64,000 nt of DNA, from assembly GCA_938049225.1 (NCBI GenBank), contig CALICM010000004.1:22973-86972 (forward strand). The letters run 5' to 3'. A program made the translations under genes and the position numbers. The notes beneath the pieces are model-generated. The model did no database searches. It saw nothing but the letters and a program-made list of their open reading frames with translations, and was not told the origin of the DNA. Positions 1 to 9,797 of this stretch are shown here, in pieces (positions within the stretch are counted from its first letter, which is position 1; the number at the start of each line of letters is the position of its first letter). The DNA is from an uncultured Paracoccaceae bacterium (lineage in GTDB: Bacteria > Pseudomonadota > Alphaproteobacteria > Rhodobacterales > Rhodobacteraceae).

Positions 1-2316
1 GCAGGCGGTTGCGTCCGCAACTTTCAAATCGAAGTCCACGACACCGTTCTTTGTCCGAATCGTTTGAAAGATCGTATAGACCTCGGCCCGGACGCCCTCA
101 CCTTCAACCGGACCCAGCTGGGTCAGATAACCGCCGCCGCTGCGACGGGCCAGGCGATAGTCGCGCGCATTTTCAGCCCAAATATAGTTCTCGCTATCGG
201 GCTTGGCGTTGAATTCGCTGGTGTGCAGGTTCAGGTCGATCGTATCGGTCCAGACCACGCCGACACGGGTCATGTTCGACATGCCCTCGACGGTCTCGCG
301 ATCCACGGCCGAACCGCCATCCGGGAAAGAGACGCTGACGATCGCGTTGGTTGTAAGTGCGGGAACGACGAAGTTCGCAACGCCGTCCAAGTCTGTTTCC
401 GCGGTGAAGACCAAACCTGCGTGTTCCACCAGGAACTGCTGCTCGGGGCGGCAAGGCGACGACAATGATGCCACCAACTCAGCGCCCGCGCTTACTTGCA
501 AGGACAGATCGATATTGCAAGACACGGCACCTTCGCTGCCGGACGGGGCGAGCTGGGGCAGGTTCAAGCTGACGCGTGGTGCCTCGGCCAGGCCGGCATC
601 GGGTGCTAGCGCGGCCACTTCGGTTTCGGGCTGCGCATCCTCGGCAGGGGCAGGGGCGTCGCCAGCTGCAACTGTTTCGCCTACAGGCGCTTCAACCTGG
701 GCTGCTTCCGGCGCTTTGGCGGGCTGGGCCGGGGCAGTCCGCAGCACGAAACTATCAGTGCTGGTGTCAATCGAGGCCACGACCACTGGCGCGCTGGTCT
801 GTACCCGGCTTGGCCCCCGGTCCCCTGAACCGACTCCCAAGTCAACCGAGGTTTCCTCCGCAACCTCGGCAGCCAAACCTAACTCTGACACCAAAGCCGT
901 TTCACGCGGGCGCGGGGCACTGGTGTTCGACGGGATCTGGGCAACCTCGGCTTGAGGCTCGGACGGGGCAAACAACGCTTTGGCCGCCGAAACAGTGGCG
1001 CCAAAAACCGTGTTGCTGCGGACCAGGCTGGCCAAGACGCCCGAATCGTTTGGCGCCGCGTTGATCGGCGCTTCAGCGGCGGTCGGCTCGATCACTTGCG
1101 CATCGGGGGCAACTTCCACCGTCTCGGGCTGCGCGGCAGGCTGCGGCGCGACCTGAGGCTGCGTCTGAACAGTAGGCTGTGCGTTAAAGCTGGGCTGCGT
1201 CTGCGGATTAGCGACCACCGGGGCTGAAGGCTGCAACGCGGAGAGTTGGAATGGCTGCTCTTGCTGAGGCTGCGGCGGCTCGATTCCCGCGACCACTGTC
1301 GGTGCTTCAACAGGCTGCGGTACTGCCACAGGTGCCTCCGCGGGTGCCGTTCCAACGATGGGCAATTGGGTAATCCCGGTGATCGGGGCGCCCTGGTCGG
1401 GCGCTGCAGGGGCGGTCACGCCACCCGGCGCCTCAGCCAGCTGTGATGCGGGTGCGGCGGGGCGCGAAGAAGGTGACGGCGCGCTTGGCTGCGCGTTAGG
1501 CGCAGGCGCGGGCGCAAATCCTTGCTGCGGCAAGGGGGACAGTGTCGTCGGACGGCCGGGACGCGCCTGAGGTGTTGCGTCGGTGGCAGCAGCCATCGCG
1601 ATGCCAGCATCCTGGCCACCCAAGTCAGGGGCAGACATGCTGGTACCAATGACAGATACCGACCCGCTGCGGGCGGAACCGCGCGAGACGTTAACCGAAC
1701 TGTCGGTATTATTGGCATCCGCGACCGTAATAGACGTGCCCTCTTGACCGATTCGGCGCACCTCGGCGGTGGCCTCACTGGGGGTCAGCACCTCGGCGGT
1801 CGAGGGCAACGTCAAACGCAGCGGGCGTGCCATCGAGAATTGCGGGGACTGCTCTTCAGGCGACATGCCCTGCGCCACCGACACCACGATCGCAGGGGAG
1901 CCATCCTCGCCCGCGACCGCCAGACCGCCCTCAGCCGGAACGATGGTCAGGGTTATTGGCACAGTTTTGCAGTCCCCTTCCCAGGGCACGCAGTAGGACA
2001 TCGCCACATCGCCCGAGCAGCTGGCACTTTCAGAGTATTGAATCGCCCCAGCGACGGGCGCGGCAAATCCACAGTTCGGCGCCTCGACAATCTTGAGTTC
2101 TGAGGCATCAATGGCGTCTGCATTCTTGTCGTTCAGGAGCACATCAAGCGATTGAACGCGCCCAGCGCGCAAAGCAAAGCTGTCCGGATTTCCAGAATAG
2201 CTGCCGTCGCCACCAAAAATCGACGCGCCATTCTCGCCCCGCTGGAGAATCGCACCGATTCCCACCAGCAGCAACAAAGCCGTAAACACTGTCATCATAC
2301 GGTCGTCTAGTTTCAC
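1..2316 (-). CDS. Proline/alanine/glutamine-rich membrane-anchored protein next to secA (C-terminus outside window)
   Basis: The reading frame is open without a stop from a GTG at 2316 to the window edge, giving 772 codons with the C-terminus missing. The GTG start has a GGAGG ribosome-binding site 8 bases upstream. Residues 7-22 form one hydrophobic segment, then comes a Cys-containing Ig/cadherin-like part. From about residue 220 to 550 there is a long low-complexity linker rich in Pro, Ala and Gln, followed by another folded region (around DTIDLNLHTSEF and GGGYLTQLGP). I infer a protein anchored in the inner membrane with a long periplasmic stalk. Such genes beside secA in Rhodobacterales are often labelled translocase, but nothing I can read shows translocation activity. 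It points the same way as secA, about 385 bases downstream. Confidence 0.7.
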   Translation of the reverse strand, partial: MKLDDRMMTVFTALLLLVGIGAILQRGENGASIFGGDGSYSGNPDSFALRAGRVQSLDVLLNDKNADAIDASELKIVEAPNCGFAAPVAGAIQYSESASCSGDVAMSYCVPWEGDCKTVPITLTIVPAEGGLAVAGEDGSPAIVVSVAQGMSPEEQSPQFSMARPLRLTLPSTAEVLTPSEATAEVRRIGQEGTSITVADANNTDSSVNVSRGSARSGSVSVIGTSMSAPDLGGQDAGIAMAAATDATPQARPGRPTTLSPLPQQGFAPAPAPNAQPSAPSPSSRPAAPASQLAEAPGGVTAPAAPDQGAPITGITQLPIVGTAPAEAPVAVPQPVEAPTVVAGIEPPQPQQEQPFQLSALQPSAPVVANPQTQPSFNAQPTVQTQPQVAPQPAAQPETVEVAPDAQVIEPTAAEAPINAAPNDSGVLASLVRSNTVFGATVSAAKALFAPSEPQAEVAQIPSNTSAPRPRETALVSELGLAAEVAEETSVDLGVGSGDRGPSRVQTSAPVVVASIDTSTDSFVLRTAPAQPAKAPEAAQVEAPVGETVAAGDAPAPAEDAQPETEVAALAPDAGLAEAPRVSLNLPQLAPSGSEGAVSCNIDLSLQVSAGAELVASLSSPCRPEQQFLVEHAGLVFTAETDLDGVANFVVPALTTNAIVSVSFPDGGSAVDRETVEGMSNMTRVGVVWTDTIDLNLHTSEFNAKPDSENYIWAENARDYRLARRSGGGYLTQLGPVEGEGVRAEVYTIFQTIRTKNGVVDFDLKVADATAC

Positions 2317-2700
2317 AACCGATGCCTCCACATGGTCCTAATTCGTCTAGTCTGTAAGAGAATACTCTTTAACTCTAGACGCTTACGGCGCCATTCTCAA
2401 CCACTGCGCTTTCTCTGCCACACCCCTGGCTAAGCGGCCTTCAACAAACTCTTAAAACGTCTAGCGCGCAAGTGCGGCAACAATAAGTCCGAACTGCCTT
2501 TTTTCTTAACATAGTAAGGCCCTTATGCCCAATATGGCATTCAGTTTCGGGGGCTTGGGCGGCCCGTCATCGGCGGTTTCAAGCCGTTCTCAGCGCGCCA
2601 CGGCGTGTCGACTTAAGCGCGAATTTGGTGCGTTCTGCCTCTCGTATGCCCGAAATACACATTCTGACATACAGATACCCAGAAATGATGCTGCAACGCG
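2317..2700. other. Intergenic region between secA stop and the proline-rich gene
   Basis: This stretch of 384 bases has no convincing reading frame. It is clearly less GC-rich than the flanking genes around 2340-2520. It must hold the promoter of the downstream proline-rich gene and any terminator of secA. I see no strong hairpin with a T-run and no clear -35/-10 pair. Confidence 0.5.
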
Positions 2701-5394
2701 TTAAGCACGCCCGTGGCAATGTTTGAACTTGCTGCCGGAACCACAGGGACAGGGTTCATTCCGCCCCGTCGACGCCCATTCCGCTGGCATTTCATCGTCC
2801 TCGCCAGTCGCAGCACCTGCCAAGGCGGTGGCCCCCTCAGCAACGGCCCCTGCCGCGGCCTGTGCCTGTTGCGCTTGCAACTGTTCGATCAGGGCCCGTT
2901 GCTCTTCTTCCGTCATCAACTTGATGTGCGCCAACTGACGCGTGACATCGATCCGTAAACGGTTCAGCAGGTTCTCGAAGAGCGTGAAACCTTCGGTTTT
3001 GTATTCGTTCAGTGGATCGCGTTGGGCGTAGCCCCGGAAGCCAACGACCGAGCGCAGGTGTTCCAGTGTCAGCAGATGGTCGCGCCAGTTTTGGTCGATG
3101 GTTTGCAGCAGGACCTGCTTTTCAACCTGGCGCATCGCATCCGGCCCATATTGCGCGACCTTCTTGGCCATCGCTTTATCCGCTTCCGACACCAAACGTT
3201 CGCGGAAGACCTCGTCATCGACACCTTCTTCCTCGGCCCAGGCGATGATCGGCAGATCCAGATCAAAAATGCGGATCACCTCGGCATACAGCGCCTCGGC
3301 GGTCCATTGGTCGGCATAGGCTTTGGCGGGGATATGCTCGGCCACCAGATCGTCGATCACCTGATCGCGCATGTCCTTGACGACCTCGGACAGGTCATTG
3401 TCCTCCATGATCTCGCGGCGCTGCTCGAAGATGGTCTTTCGCTGGTCGTTCATCACATCGTCGAACTTCAGCAGGTTCTTGCGGATATCGAAGTTGCGCG
3501 CCTCGACTTTTTTCTGAGCCTTCTCGAGCGCTTTGTTGATCCAAGGGTGGACGATTGCCTCCCCCTCTTCCATGCCCAGCCGCTTGAGCATACTGTCCAG
3601 GCGGTCCGAGCCAAAGATCCGCATCAGATCGTCTTCCAAACTCACGTAGAACAACGTCTTGCCCGGATCGCCCTGACGGCCCGAGCGGCCCCGCAGCTGG
3701 TTGTCGATCCGGCGGCTTTCGTGGCGTTCGGTCGCCAAGACAAACAACCCACCGGCCTCGATCGCCTTTTGCTTGGCTTCGGCGATTTGCGCCTCGACCC
3801 GGGCACGAATGGCCACCGGGTCGGCGTCCTCGCCAGCGGCGTCGATTTGCTTTTGGATCTCGGCTTCCATATTGCCGCCCAATTGGATGTCAGTGCCGCG
3901 GCCCGCCATATTGGTGGCGATAGTGACAGCACCGGGCACCCCAGCCTGGGCAATGATCTCGGCTTCTTGCTCGTGGAAGCGGGCATTTAGAACCTGATGC
4001 GGCACATCCGCTTTTTTCAGCAATTCCGAGATATATTCAGATTTCTCGATCGAGATCGTGCCAACCAGGGTGGGTTGGTTCTTGTCATGCGCCTTTTTGA
4101 TACGCTCCACCACCGCGTCATATTTTTCACGCTGGGTGCGATAGACACGGTCGTCCATATCCTCGCGCATGATCGGCTTGTTGGTCGGGACCTCGACAAC
4201 GCCCAGGCCATAGATCGTCTGGAATTCCTCAGCCTCGGTCTGGGCGGTCCCGGTCATCCCACCCAATTTCTCGTACAGCCGGAAGTAGTTCTGGAAGGTC
4301 ACGCTGGCGAGGGTCACGTTCTCGGGCTTGATGCTGACACCTTCTTTGGCCTCAAGCGCCTGATGCAAGCCGTCGGACAGGCGGCGGCCCTCCATCATGC
4401 GGCCAGTGAATTCGTCGATCAGCATCACTTCGTCATTGCGGACAATATAGTCCTTGTCGCGCGTGAAAAGCTTGTGCGCGCGCAGGCCCTGGGTCGCGTG
4501 GTGCACCAGCGTGGTGCTTTCGGGATCATAGAGCGAGGCGTCTTGGTCCAGCAGACCCACCACGTGCAGCTGCTTCTCGAGAAACTCGTTACCCGCATCG
4601 GTCAGGGTCGTCTGACGCGTTTTTTCGTCCAACTCGAAATGCTCGTCGGTCAACTCGGGGATCAACTTGTCGATCTGGGTGTAAAGCTCGGTCCGGTCTT
4701 CGGTGGGGCCCGAGATGATCAGGGGCGTCCGCGCTTCGTCGATCAGGATGCTGTCCACCTCGTCGACAATCGCGAAATAGTGATCGCGCTGGAACAGATC
4801 GGCAATCTCGGACTTCATATTGTCGCGCAGGTAATCAAAACCGAACTCGTTGTTCGTGCCATAGACGACATCGCAGCGATAGGCGGCGATCTTGTCGGCG
4901 TTCTCCATGTTCGGCACAACGACGCCACAGGTAATCCCAAGTGCTGCGTAAACCTTGTTCATCCACTCAGCATCACGACGAGCCAGATAGTCGTTGACGG
5001 TCACCACATGTACGCCGCGACCGGTCAGCGCGTTCAGATAAACGGGCAATGTCGCCATCAGCGTCTTGCCTTCGCCGGTTTTCATCTCGGAAATATCGCC
5101 TTGATGCAAAAAGATCCCGCCCATCAACTGAACGTCATAGGGGCGCAAGCCAAGCGTTCGAAACGCAGCCTCGCGCGCATTGGCAAAGGCTTCGGGCAGC
5201 AGATCGTCCAGGCTTTCGCCCTTTTCCAGACGGTCGCGGAACTCTTGGGTCTTGGCGATGATTTGTTCGTCGCTCAGCGTTTGGAATTCCGGTTCCAGCG
5301 CGTTGATCCGCGCCACCTGCGGGCGCACCGACTTGATCTTGCGGTCATTTGGGGTGCCCAGCACCGCCTTTTTGATCGTCCCAAGGCCGAGCAT
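2701..5394 (-). CDS. secA: Preprotein translocase ATPase SecA
   Basis: SecA is the ATPase motor that pushes unfolded preproteins through SecYEG. The 897 residues match the usual length. The Walker A motif TGEGKT is at residues 106-111 and the DEVD box at 211-214. The helicase-like second nucleotide domain has [10 protein letters not shown] and the [11 protein letters not shown] loop. The extreme C-terminus has the zinc-binding [13 protein letters not shown] tail that contacts SecB and lipids. It is single-gene in layout and divergent from the parvulin gene, with about 240 bases between the two starts. I am confident of the identity. Confidence 0.98.
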   Translation of the reverse strand: MLGLGTIKKAVLGTPNDRKIKSVRPQVARINALEPEFQTLSDEQIIAKTQEFRDRLEKGESLDDLLPEAFANAREAAFRTLGLRPYDVQLMGGIFLHQGDISEMKTGEGKTLMATLPVYLNALTGRGVHVVTVNDYLARRDAEWMNKVYAALGITCGVVVPNMENADKIAAYRCDVVYGTNNEFGFDYLRDNMKSEIADLFQRDHYFAIVDEVDSILIDEARTPLIISGPTEDRTELYTQIDKLIPELTDEHFELDEKTRQTTLTDAGNEFLEKQLHVVGLLDQDASLYDPESTTLVHHATQGLRAHKLFTRDKDYIVRNDEVMLIDEFTGRMMEGRRLSDGLHQALEAKEGVSIKPENVTLASVTFQNYFRLYEKLGGMTGTAQTEAEEFQTIYGLGVVEVPTNKPIMREDMDDRVYRTQREKYDAVVERIKKAHDKNQPTLVGTISIEKSEYISELLKKADVPHQVLNARFHEQEAEIIAQAGVPGAVTIATNMAGRGTDIQLGGNMEAEIQKQIDAAGEDADPVAIRARVEAQIAEAKQKAIEAGGLFVLATERHESRRIDNQLRGRSGRQGDPGKTLFYVSLEDDLMRIFGSDRLDSMLKRLGMEEGEAIVHPWINKALEKAQKKVEARNFDIRKNLLKFDDVMNDQRKTIFEQRREIMEDNDLSEVVKDMRDQVIDDLVAEHIPAKAYADQWTAEALYAEVIRIFDLDLPIIAWAEEEGVDDEVFRERLVSEADKAMAKKVAQYGPDAMRQVEKQVLLQTIDQNWRDHLLTLEHLRSVVGFRGYAQRDPLNEYKTEGFTLFENLLNRLRIDVTRQLAHIKLMTEEEQRALIEQLQAQQAQAAAGAVAEGATALAGAATGEDDEMPAEWASTGRNEPCPCGSGSKFKHCHGRA

Positions 5395-5635
5395 AGACGT
5401 TCCGTTCCTGTTCCGGGGGTCGCGCCAGGCGGCTGCAACCCGTTCAATCCACAGGCGGCGCGACTGGTCTTGTTCGTCCAGTGCGATACGTCTACATGAA
5501 CGGGACGGTCCGGCGCGCCAGCCTTTTTCCTAAGGTCGAAGCCCATGTAAGCGGCACGTAGGGACCTGTCAACGCCACCCCCCGCCTGGGGCCAGACAAC
5601 CGCCGCGCTCTGCCGTGCTGACCAGAGAGATCTTT

Positions 5636-6538
5636 ATGAAACCTATCTTCGCCCTTAACACGCTGCTTGCAGTGTCGCTCAGTTTTGCCCTGCCCAGCCT
5701 GGCGCAGGAAACCACGACCGAAACCCAGACGGAAACGACCGAAGCCGAGGCGCCGGCGGTCCCGGTCACAGTCGACACCGTGGTTGCCCGGATCGGCGAT
5801 CACGAAATCACCATGGGTCACGTTATCGTCGTCCGCCAACAACTGCCCCAGCAGTATGCACAGCTGCCCGATGATGTTCTGTTCTCGGGCATCGTGGATC
5901 AATTGGTGGATCAGTATTTGCTGAGCAGCCAAGTGGACGAGGCGGACCTGGCCCTGCCCCTGGCACTGCGGATCGAAAACGAGCGGAGGGCGATCCTGGC
6001 AACCTCGGAAATCGGGCGCGTGATCGAGGCGGCTGTCACCGAGGAAGATATCCAAGCGGCCTATGACGAGGCCTATGGCGATGTCGAGCCGACACAAGAG
6101 TATAATGCCTCGCATATTCTGGTCGAAACCGAAGAGGAAGCCGCCGAACTGGTAACCGAGTTAGAGGGCGGTGCGGATTTCGCGACGCTGGCGCAAGAGC
6201 GTTCGACTGGGCCCTCGGGGCCAAATGGCGGCGAGCTGGGATGGTTCGGCAAGGGCAGCATGGTGCCTGAGTTCGAGAACGAAGTGATCTCGCTTGAGGT
6301 TGGCACCGTATCCGCCCCGGTGAAAACCGACTTCGGCTGGCACGTCATCCGCCTGAACGAAACCCGCGACGTGCCCCCACCCGCCCTCGAGCAAGTGCAA
6401 GGCGAGTTGGTGGGCGAGTTAAACCAAAAGGCGATCGCGGATCGTATTGCAGCGCTGCGCGACGAGACCGGGACCGAAGTGCTGATCGAGGGTCTGCCCA
6501 CGGACGCCTTTCGGGACGACAGCCTGCTTATCGAGTAG
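5636..6538 (+). CDS. Periplasmic parvulin-type peptidyl-prolyl isomerase
   Basis: The predicted product is 300 residues with an N-terminal signal peptide (MKPIFALNTLLAVSLSFA, cleaved near LAQE), an acidic linker, a SurA-like N-terminal helical part and a PpiC rotamase domain at about residues 155-250. Visible rotamase motifs are ASHILVETEEEA, the GELGWFGKGSMVPEF loop and FGWHVIRL. I chose ATG 5636 over the in-frame GTG 5615 because AGAGAG lies 7-12 bases upstream and because the signal peptide then begins with MKP. It should help fold outer-membrane or periplasmic proteins, which fits its place opposite secA. The substrate range cannot be read from sequence. Confidence 0.93.
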   Translation: MKPIFALNTLLAVSLSFALPSLAQETTTETQTETTEAEAPAVPVTVDTVVARIGDHEITMGHVIVVRQQLPQQYAQLPDDVLFSGIVDQLVDQYLLSSQVDEADLALPLALRIENERRAILATSEIGRVIEAAVTEEDIQAAYDEAYGDVEPTQEYNASHILVETEEEAAELVTELEGGADFATLAQERSTGPSGPNGGELGWFGKGSMVPEFENEVISLEVGTVSAPVKTDFGWHVIRLNETRDVPPPALEQVQGELVGELNQKAIADRIAALRDETGTEVLIEGLPTDAFRDDSLLIE

Positions 6539-6543
6539 GCGCC

Positions 6544-7797
6544 ATGGTCGGCACGCTGCCCGTCTCGCCCCTGGCCCCAAAGGCGGGGTTTCCAAAGCTG
6601 CCTGTGATCGCGGGAGTGACCTTTGCCAGCCTGGCGGCGGGTGTGAAGTATCTTGACCGCGATGACGTGATGTTGGCGCGGATCGCACCCGGCAGCAGCA
6701 TCGCGGGGGTCTTCACCCAGTCCGCCACCCGGGCCGCCCCCGTGCTGTGGTGTCAGGCGTGTTTGTCCCAGGCGCCGCAGGCGGATCAGGGATTTGCGAT
6801 CCTGGTGAATTCGGGCAACGCGAACGCCTTTACGGGGCAGCGTGGTTTAGAGGATTGCGAGACGATTGCCGCAGCGGTGGCCGATGTGCTGGACATTCCA
6901 TCACAGCACGTCTTCATGGCCTCGACCGGGGTGATCGGCGAGCCGCTGCCTGCCAGCCGCATTACAGATGTGCTGTCGGCCCTTGTCGCTGGGCTGACGT
7001 CGCAGGGTGCGGCTGGGGCCGCGGCCGCGATCATGACGACCGACACTTTTCCCAAAGGCGCCGGGACCCAGGTTCAAATCGGCGAAAGGTCCGTGTCGAT
7101 TGCAGGCTTTGCCAAGGGATCGGGGATGATCGCGCCGGATATGGCGACGATGCTGGGCTATGTCTTTACAGATGCGAAGGTTTCGGCACGCGTTTTGCAG
7201 ACCATTCTGGCCGATGTAACCCAGCGCACGTTCAACGCAATCACAGTGGATAGCGACACCTCAACCTCGGACACGGTAATGCTGGTGGCGACGGGCCAGG
7301 CCCAGATGCCGGTGATTGACGACCACGAGAGTGTCGAGGCGCGGACGCTTTCCAGGGCGCTTGAATCGGTGATGCTGGATTTGGCCCATCAGATCGTGCG
7401 CGACGGCGAAGGCGCCACAAAATTCGTTGAAGTGACCGTACTTGGGGCAGAATCGGATGCCTCGGCTCGCGTGGTGGCCAAGGCGATCGGCAATTCTCCG
7501 CTGGTCAAAACGGCGATCGCGGGAGAGGACCCGAATTGGGGCCGGATCGTGATGGCCATTGGAAAGGCCGGCGAACCCGCAGACCGGGACCGGATCGGTA
7601 TTTGGTTTGGGGATATTCTGGTGGCAGAAAACGGCTGGGTCAGCCCAGGATATTCCGAAAACGACGGGGCTGCATACATGCAGAAACCTGAATTGCAAAT
7701 CACGGTGGATTTGGGCATCGGCCCGGGCCAGGCCACGATTTGGACTTGCGATCTGACGCATCAATATATCACAATCAACGCTGACTATCGCTCGTGA
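6544..7797 (+). CDS. argJ: Bifunctional glutamate N-acetyltransferase / amino-acid acetyltransferase ArgJ
   Basis: ArgJ moves the acetyl group from N-acetylornithine to glutamate, closing the acetyl cycle of arginine biosynthesis. The 417-residue precursor carries the self-cleavage site at Ala201-Thr202 (APDMATMLGY), which would give alpha and beta chains. Other family motifs are GNANAFTG, MASTGVIG, MTTDTFPK and DPNWGRI. The start lies 5 bases after the parvulin stop, so the two are probably cotranscribed; the stop overlaps the mutT start. Whether this enzyme is mono- or bifunctional cannot be settled here. Confidence 0.96.
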   Translation: MVGTLPVSPLAPKAGFPKLPVIAGVTFASLAAGVKYLDRDDVMLARIAPGSSIAGVFTQSATRAAPVLWCQACLSQAPQADQGFAILVNSGNANAFTGQRGLEDCETIAAAVADVLDIPSQHVFMASTGVIGEPLPASRITDVLSALVAGLTSQGAAGAAAAIMTTDTFPKGAGTQVQIGERSVSIAGFAKGSGMIAPDMATMLGYVFTDAKVSARVLQTILADVTQRTFNAITVDSDTSTSDTVMLVATGQAQMPVIDDHESVEARTLSRALESVMLDLAHQIVRDGEGATKFVEVTVLGAESDASARVVAKAIGNSPLVKTAIAGEDPNWGRIVMAIGKAGEPADRDRIGIWFGDILVAENGWVSPGYSENDGAAYMQKPELQITVDLGIGPGQATIWTCDLTHQYITINADYRS

Positions 7798-8195
7798 CCG
7801 ACGTCGTTTTGGTGTCGGCCGTTGCCCTGATTGACGCGGACGGCCGCGTACTTTTGGCACAGCGCCCACCTGGTAAGTCCATGGAAGGGTTATGGGAATT
7901 CCCGGGCGGCAAGGTCGAGCGGGGCGAGACACCCGAAGCTGCTTTGATCCGTGAACTGCACGAGGAACTGGGGATCGACACTTGGGAAAGTTGCCTGGCC
8001 CCCCTCACTTTCGCCTCACACAGCTATCCGGACTTCCATTTGCTGATGCCGCTGTTCGCCTGTCGGAAATGGCGCGGTACGCCACGACCGCGCGAAGGAC
8101 AGGTGCTGCGCTGGGCCGCGCCTAAGCGGTTGAAAGATTTCCCCATGCCGCCCGCCGACATCCCGTTGATCCCGATTTTGCGCGACTGGCTTTAA
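7794..8195 (+). CDS. mutT: MutT-family NUDIX hydrolase (8-oxo-dGTP diphosphatase)
   Basis: The 133 residues contain a complete NUDIX box, from GGKVERGET to RELHEELGI at about residues 38-60, with the metal-binding REXXEE glutamates. The protein probably removes 8-oxo-dGTP from the nucleotide pool, the usual role of short MutT proteins. The GTG start overlaps the argJ stop by four bases (GTGA), so the genes are translationally coupled; the argJ-mutT pairing is common in alphaproteobacteria. Other NUDIX substrates are possible. Confidence 0.92.
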   Translation: MTDVVLVSAVALIDADGRVLLAQRPPGKSMEGLWEFPGGKVERGETPEAALIRELHEELGIDTWESCLAPLTFASHSYPDFHLLMPLFACRKWRGTPRPREGQVLRWAAPKRLKDFPMPPADIPLIPILRDWL

Positions 8196-8340
8196 CTCGA
8201 TTTTAGCCTTGACATGCCAAAACTGTGTGCTCACGGCCCCGGAACATCTATTTGAAGACAAGCGCACTTGTTTCGCGCTCGAAATGCGTCACATTTAACC
8301 CAGGCGCCGCAGAGTGCCGCCTTAGGTTGGGAGACCCGGA

Positions 8341-8505
8341 ATGTTGCAAACGATTATTACTGCCAGTCACATATCGGTTCAGGGTGAGTTCGTAAAACAC
8401 ATGTCAGATGGCCGCGTCATGGTGCGTGTCGGCCGAACGCAGTTCATCGGAAATCCTATTCGGACCATGAATCACAGCGCTGGATATATGAGCGTCGCAA
8501 GCTGA
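8341..8505 (+). CDS. 54-residue small protein of unknown function
   Basis: A short frame begins at ATG 8341 with a GGGAG ribosome-binding site 6-10 bases upstream and ends at TGA 8503-8505. The product starts MLQTIITASHISVQG and has an alternating hydrophobic pattern (EFVKHMSDGRVMVRVGRTQFIG) that looks like a small beta-barrel or SH3-like strand set. There is no signal peptide or membrane segment. A strong hairpin terminator follows within 20 bases, so this is probably its own transcription unit. I do not recognise a family with known function. Confidence 0.62.
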   Translation: MLQTIITASHISVQGEFVKHMSDGRVMVRVGRTQFIGNPIRTMNHSAGYMSVAS

Positions 8506-8523
8506 TCGCTATCTCGAAAAACT

Positions 8524-8564
8524 GACACCCACCGCTTGGCAGAAGTGGTGGTGTCGGAGCTTTT
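8524..8564 (+). terminator. Intrinsic terminator after the 54-residue gene
   Basis: The arms at 8524-8537 (GACACCCACCGCTT) and 8543-8555 (AAGTGGTGGTGTC) pair almost completely around a 5-base loop, and TTTT follows at 8561-8564. It sits between the small plus-strand gene and the convergent hemH gene. Confidence 0.75.
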
Positions 8565-8624
8565 GTGAAGAGCACTGGCGCACAGCGGTGACTTTGCCCG
8601 TTTAAGGTAATGGGCGCGCCTTTG

Positions 8625-9743
8625 CTAAAGGGCATCAGCCCGAACCCACCCAGACAATTCCTGGCCGATCACAGCCATCATCATGGCAATATGCGCATCA
8701 TCATCGTTAAGGCAGGGGATATAGGTGAAGCTTTCGCCGCCGGCCTCCTCGAAGCTTTCTTTAATCTCTTCGTTGATCTCCTCCAGAGTCTCGACACAGT
8801 CCGAGCTGAAGGCAGGCGCCATGATCGCGATGCGTTTCTTTCCCCCTTCGGCCAAGCGGGCGACCTCCTCGACCGTATAGGGCTGCAGCCATTCCTCGGG
8901 GCCGAACTTCGATTGGAAGGTGGTCTTGATCTGCGCGTCATCCCACCCCAGCCGCTCGCGCAGCAGGCGCGTGGTTTTCTGGCATTGGCAGTGGTACGGA
9001 TCGCCTTCCAACAGATAGCGCCGCGGCACGCCGTGGTACGAGGTCACAAGGATATCGGGACGGGTTTCCAACCCTGCATAGGTCCGCTCGACCGATTGCG
9101 CCAACGCCTCGATATACAGCGGACTGTCGTAATAGGCCGCGACCGTGCGGATCGACGGCTGCCAGTTCATCTTCATCAGCACACGGAACGCCTGGTCACA
9201 GGCCGTCGCCGTCGTGGGTGCGGAATACTGCGGATAGAGCGGGAAAAATACGATCTTTTCACAGCCCTGATCCTTGAGCCGTTCGATCACGTCCTTGGTC
9301 GACGGATTGCCGTAGCGCATGCAGAAATCGACGATCACATCATCGCCATAACGGGCTTGGACCTGCGCGGCCACTTTGGTCGCTTGGTTGCGGGTGATCG
9401 TCAGCAGCGGGCTTTCGTCGTCCTTAGTGTTCCAAATCCCGCGATACGCCTCGCCCGAGGAAAACGGGCGTTTGGTCAAAATGATCAGTTGCAACAGTGG
9501 CTGCCACAGCCAGGGCGAGTAGTCGATGACGCGGCGGTCCGAGAGAAACTCGTTCAAATAGCGCCGCATGGACCAGTAGTCATGATTGTCGGGCGTGCCC
9601 AGGTTAGACAGGATCACCCCGATCTTGGCCTTGGGCACAGCAGGATGGTCGGCAGCGGCGTGGGTCAAACGCCCCTCGCCGGGGTGCACGGGGCAAAGCT
9701 TGTCGGTGTCAGGGTCCGTGGCGGTCATCCGGGCGTCATACAT
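8625..9743 (-). CDS. hemH: Ferrochelatase HemH
   Basis: The enzyme inserts ferrous iron into protoporphyrin IX, the last step of protohaem synthesis. The 372-residue product has the family motifs LSNLGTP near residue 50, SYHGVPRRY with the metal-binding histidine, and FSSDCVETLEEI with the conserved glutamate near the C-terminus. I place the start at ATG 9743 because AGGAGG lies 5 bases upstream; the in-frame GTG at 9749 would sit inside that ribosome-binding site. The first 40 residues are an unconserved extension. It is convergent with the small gene at 8341. Confidence 0.96.
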   Translation of the reverse strand: MYDARMTATDPDTDKLCPVHPGEGRLTHAAADHPAVPKAKIGVILSNLGTPDNHDYWSMRRYLNEFLSDRRVIDYSPWLWQPLLQLIILTKRPFSSGEAYRGIWNTKDDESPLLTITRNQATKVAAQVQARYGDDVIVDFCMRYGNPSTKDVIERLKDQGCEKIVFFPLYPQYSAPTTATACDQAFRVLMKMNWQPSIRTVAAYYDSPLYIEALAQSVERTYAGLETRPDILVTSYHGVPRRYLLEGDPYHCQCQKTTRLLRERLGWDDAQIKTTFQSKFGPEEWLQPYTVEEVARLAEGGKKRIAIMAPAFSSDCVETLEEINEEIKESFEEAGGESFTYIPCLNDDDAHIAMMMAVIGQELSGWVRADAL

Positions 9744-9797
9744 GATCACCTCCTGGCGTCAAATGTCCCTTTTAACCTAAGCCAGCGGGTAGAGGGG

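Noticed and set aside
3997..5499. Long plus-strand open frame of about 500 codons opposite secA
   Set aside because: It is the antisense shadow of secA, whose motifs are complete; the opposite frame has no recognisable domain and arises from GC-rich codon bias.
8209..8240. TTGACA after mutT as a -35 box for the 54-residue gene
   Set aside because: No acceptable -10 hexamer at 16-18 bases spacing (CACGGC-like), so I did not annotate a promoter.
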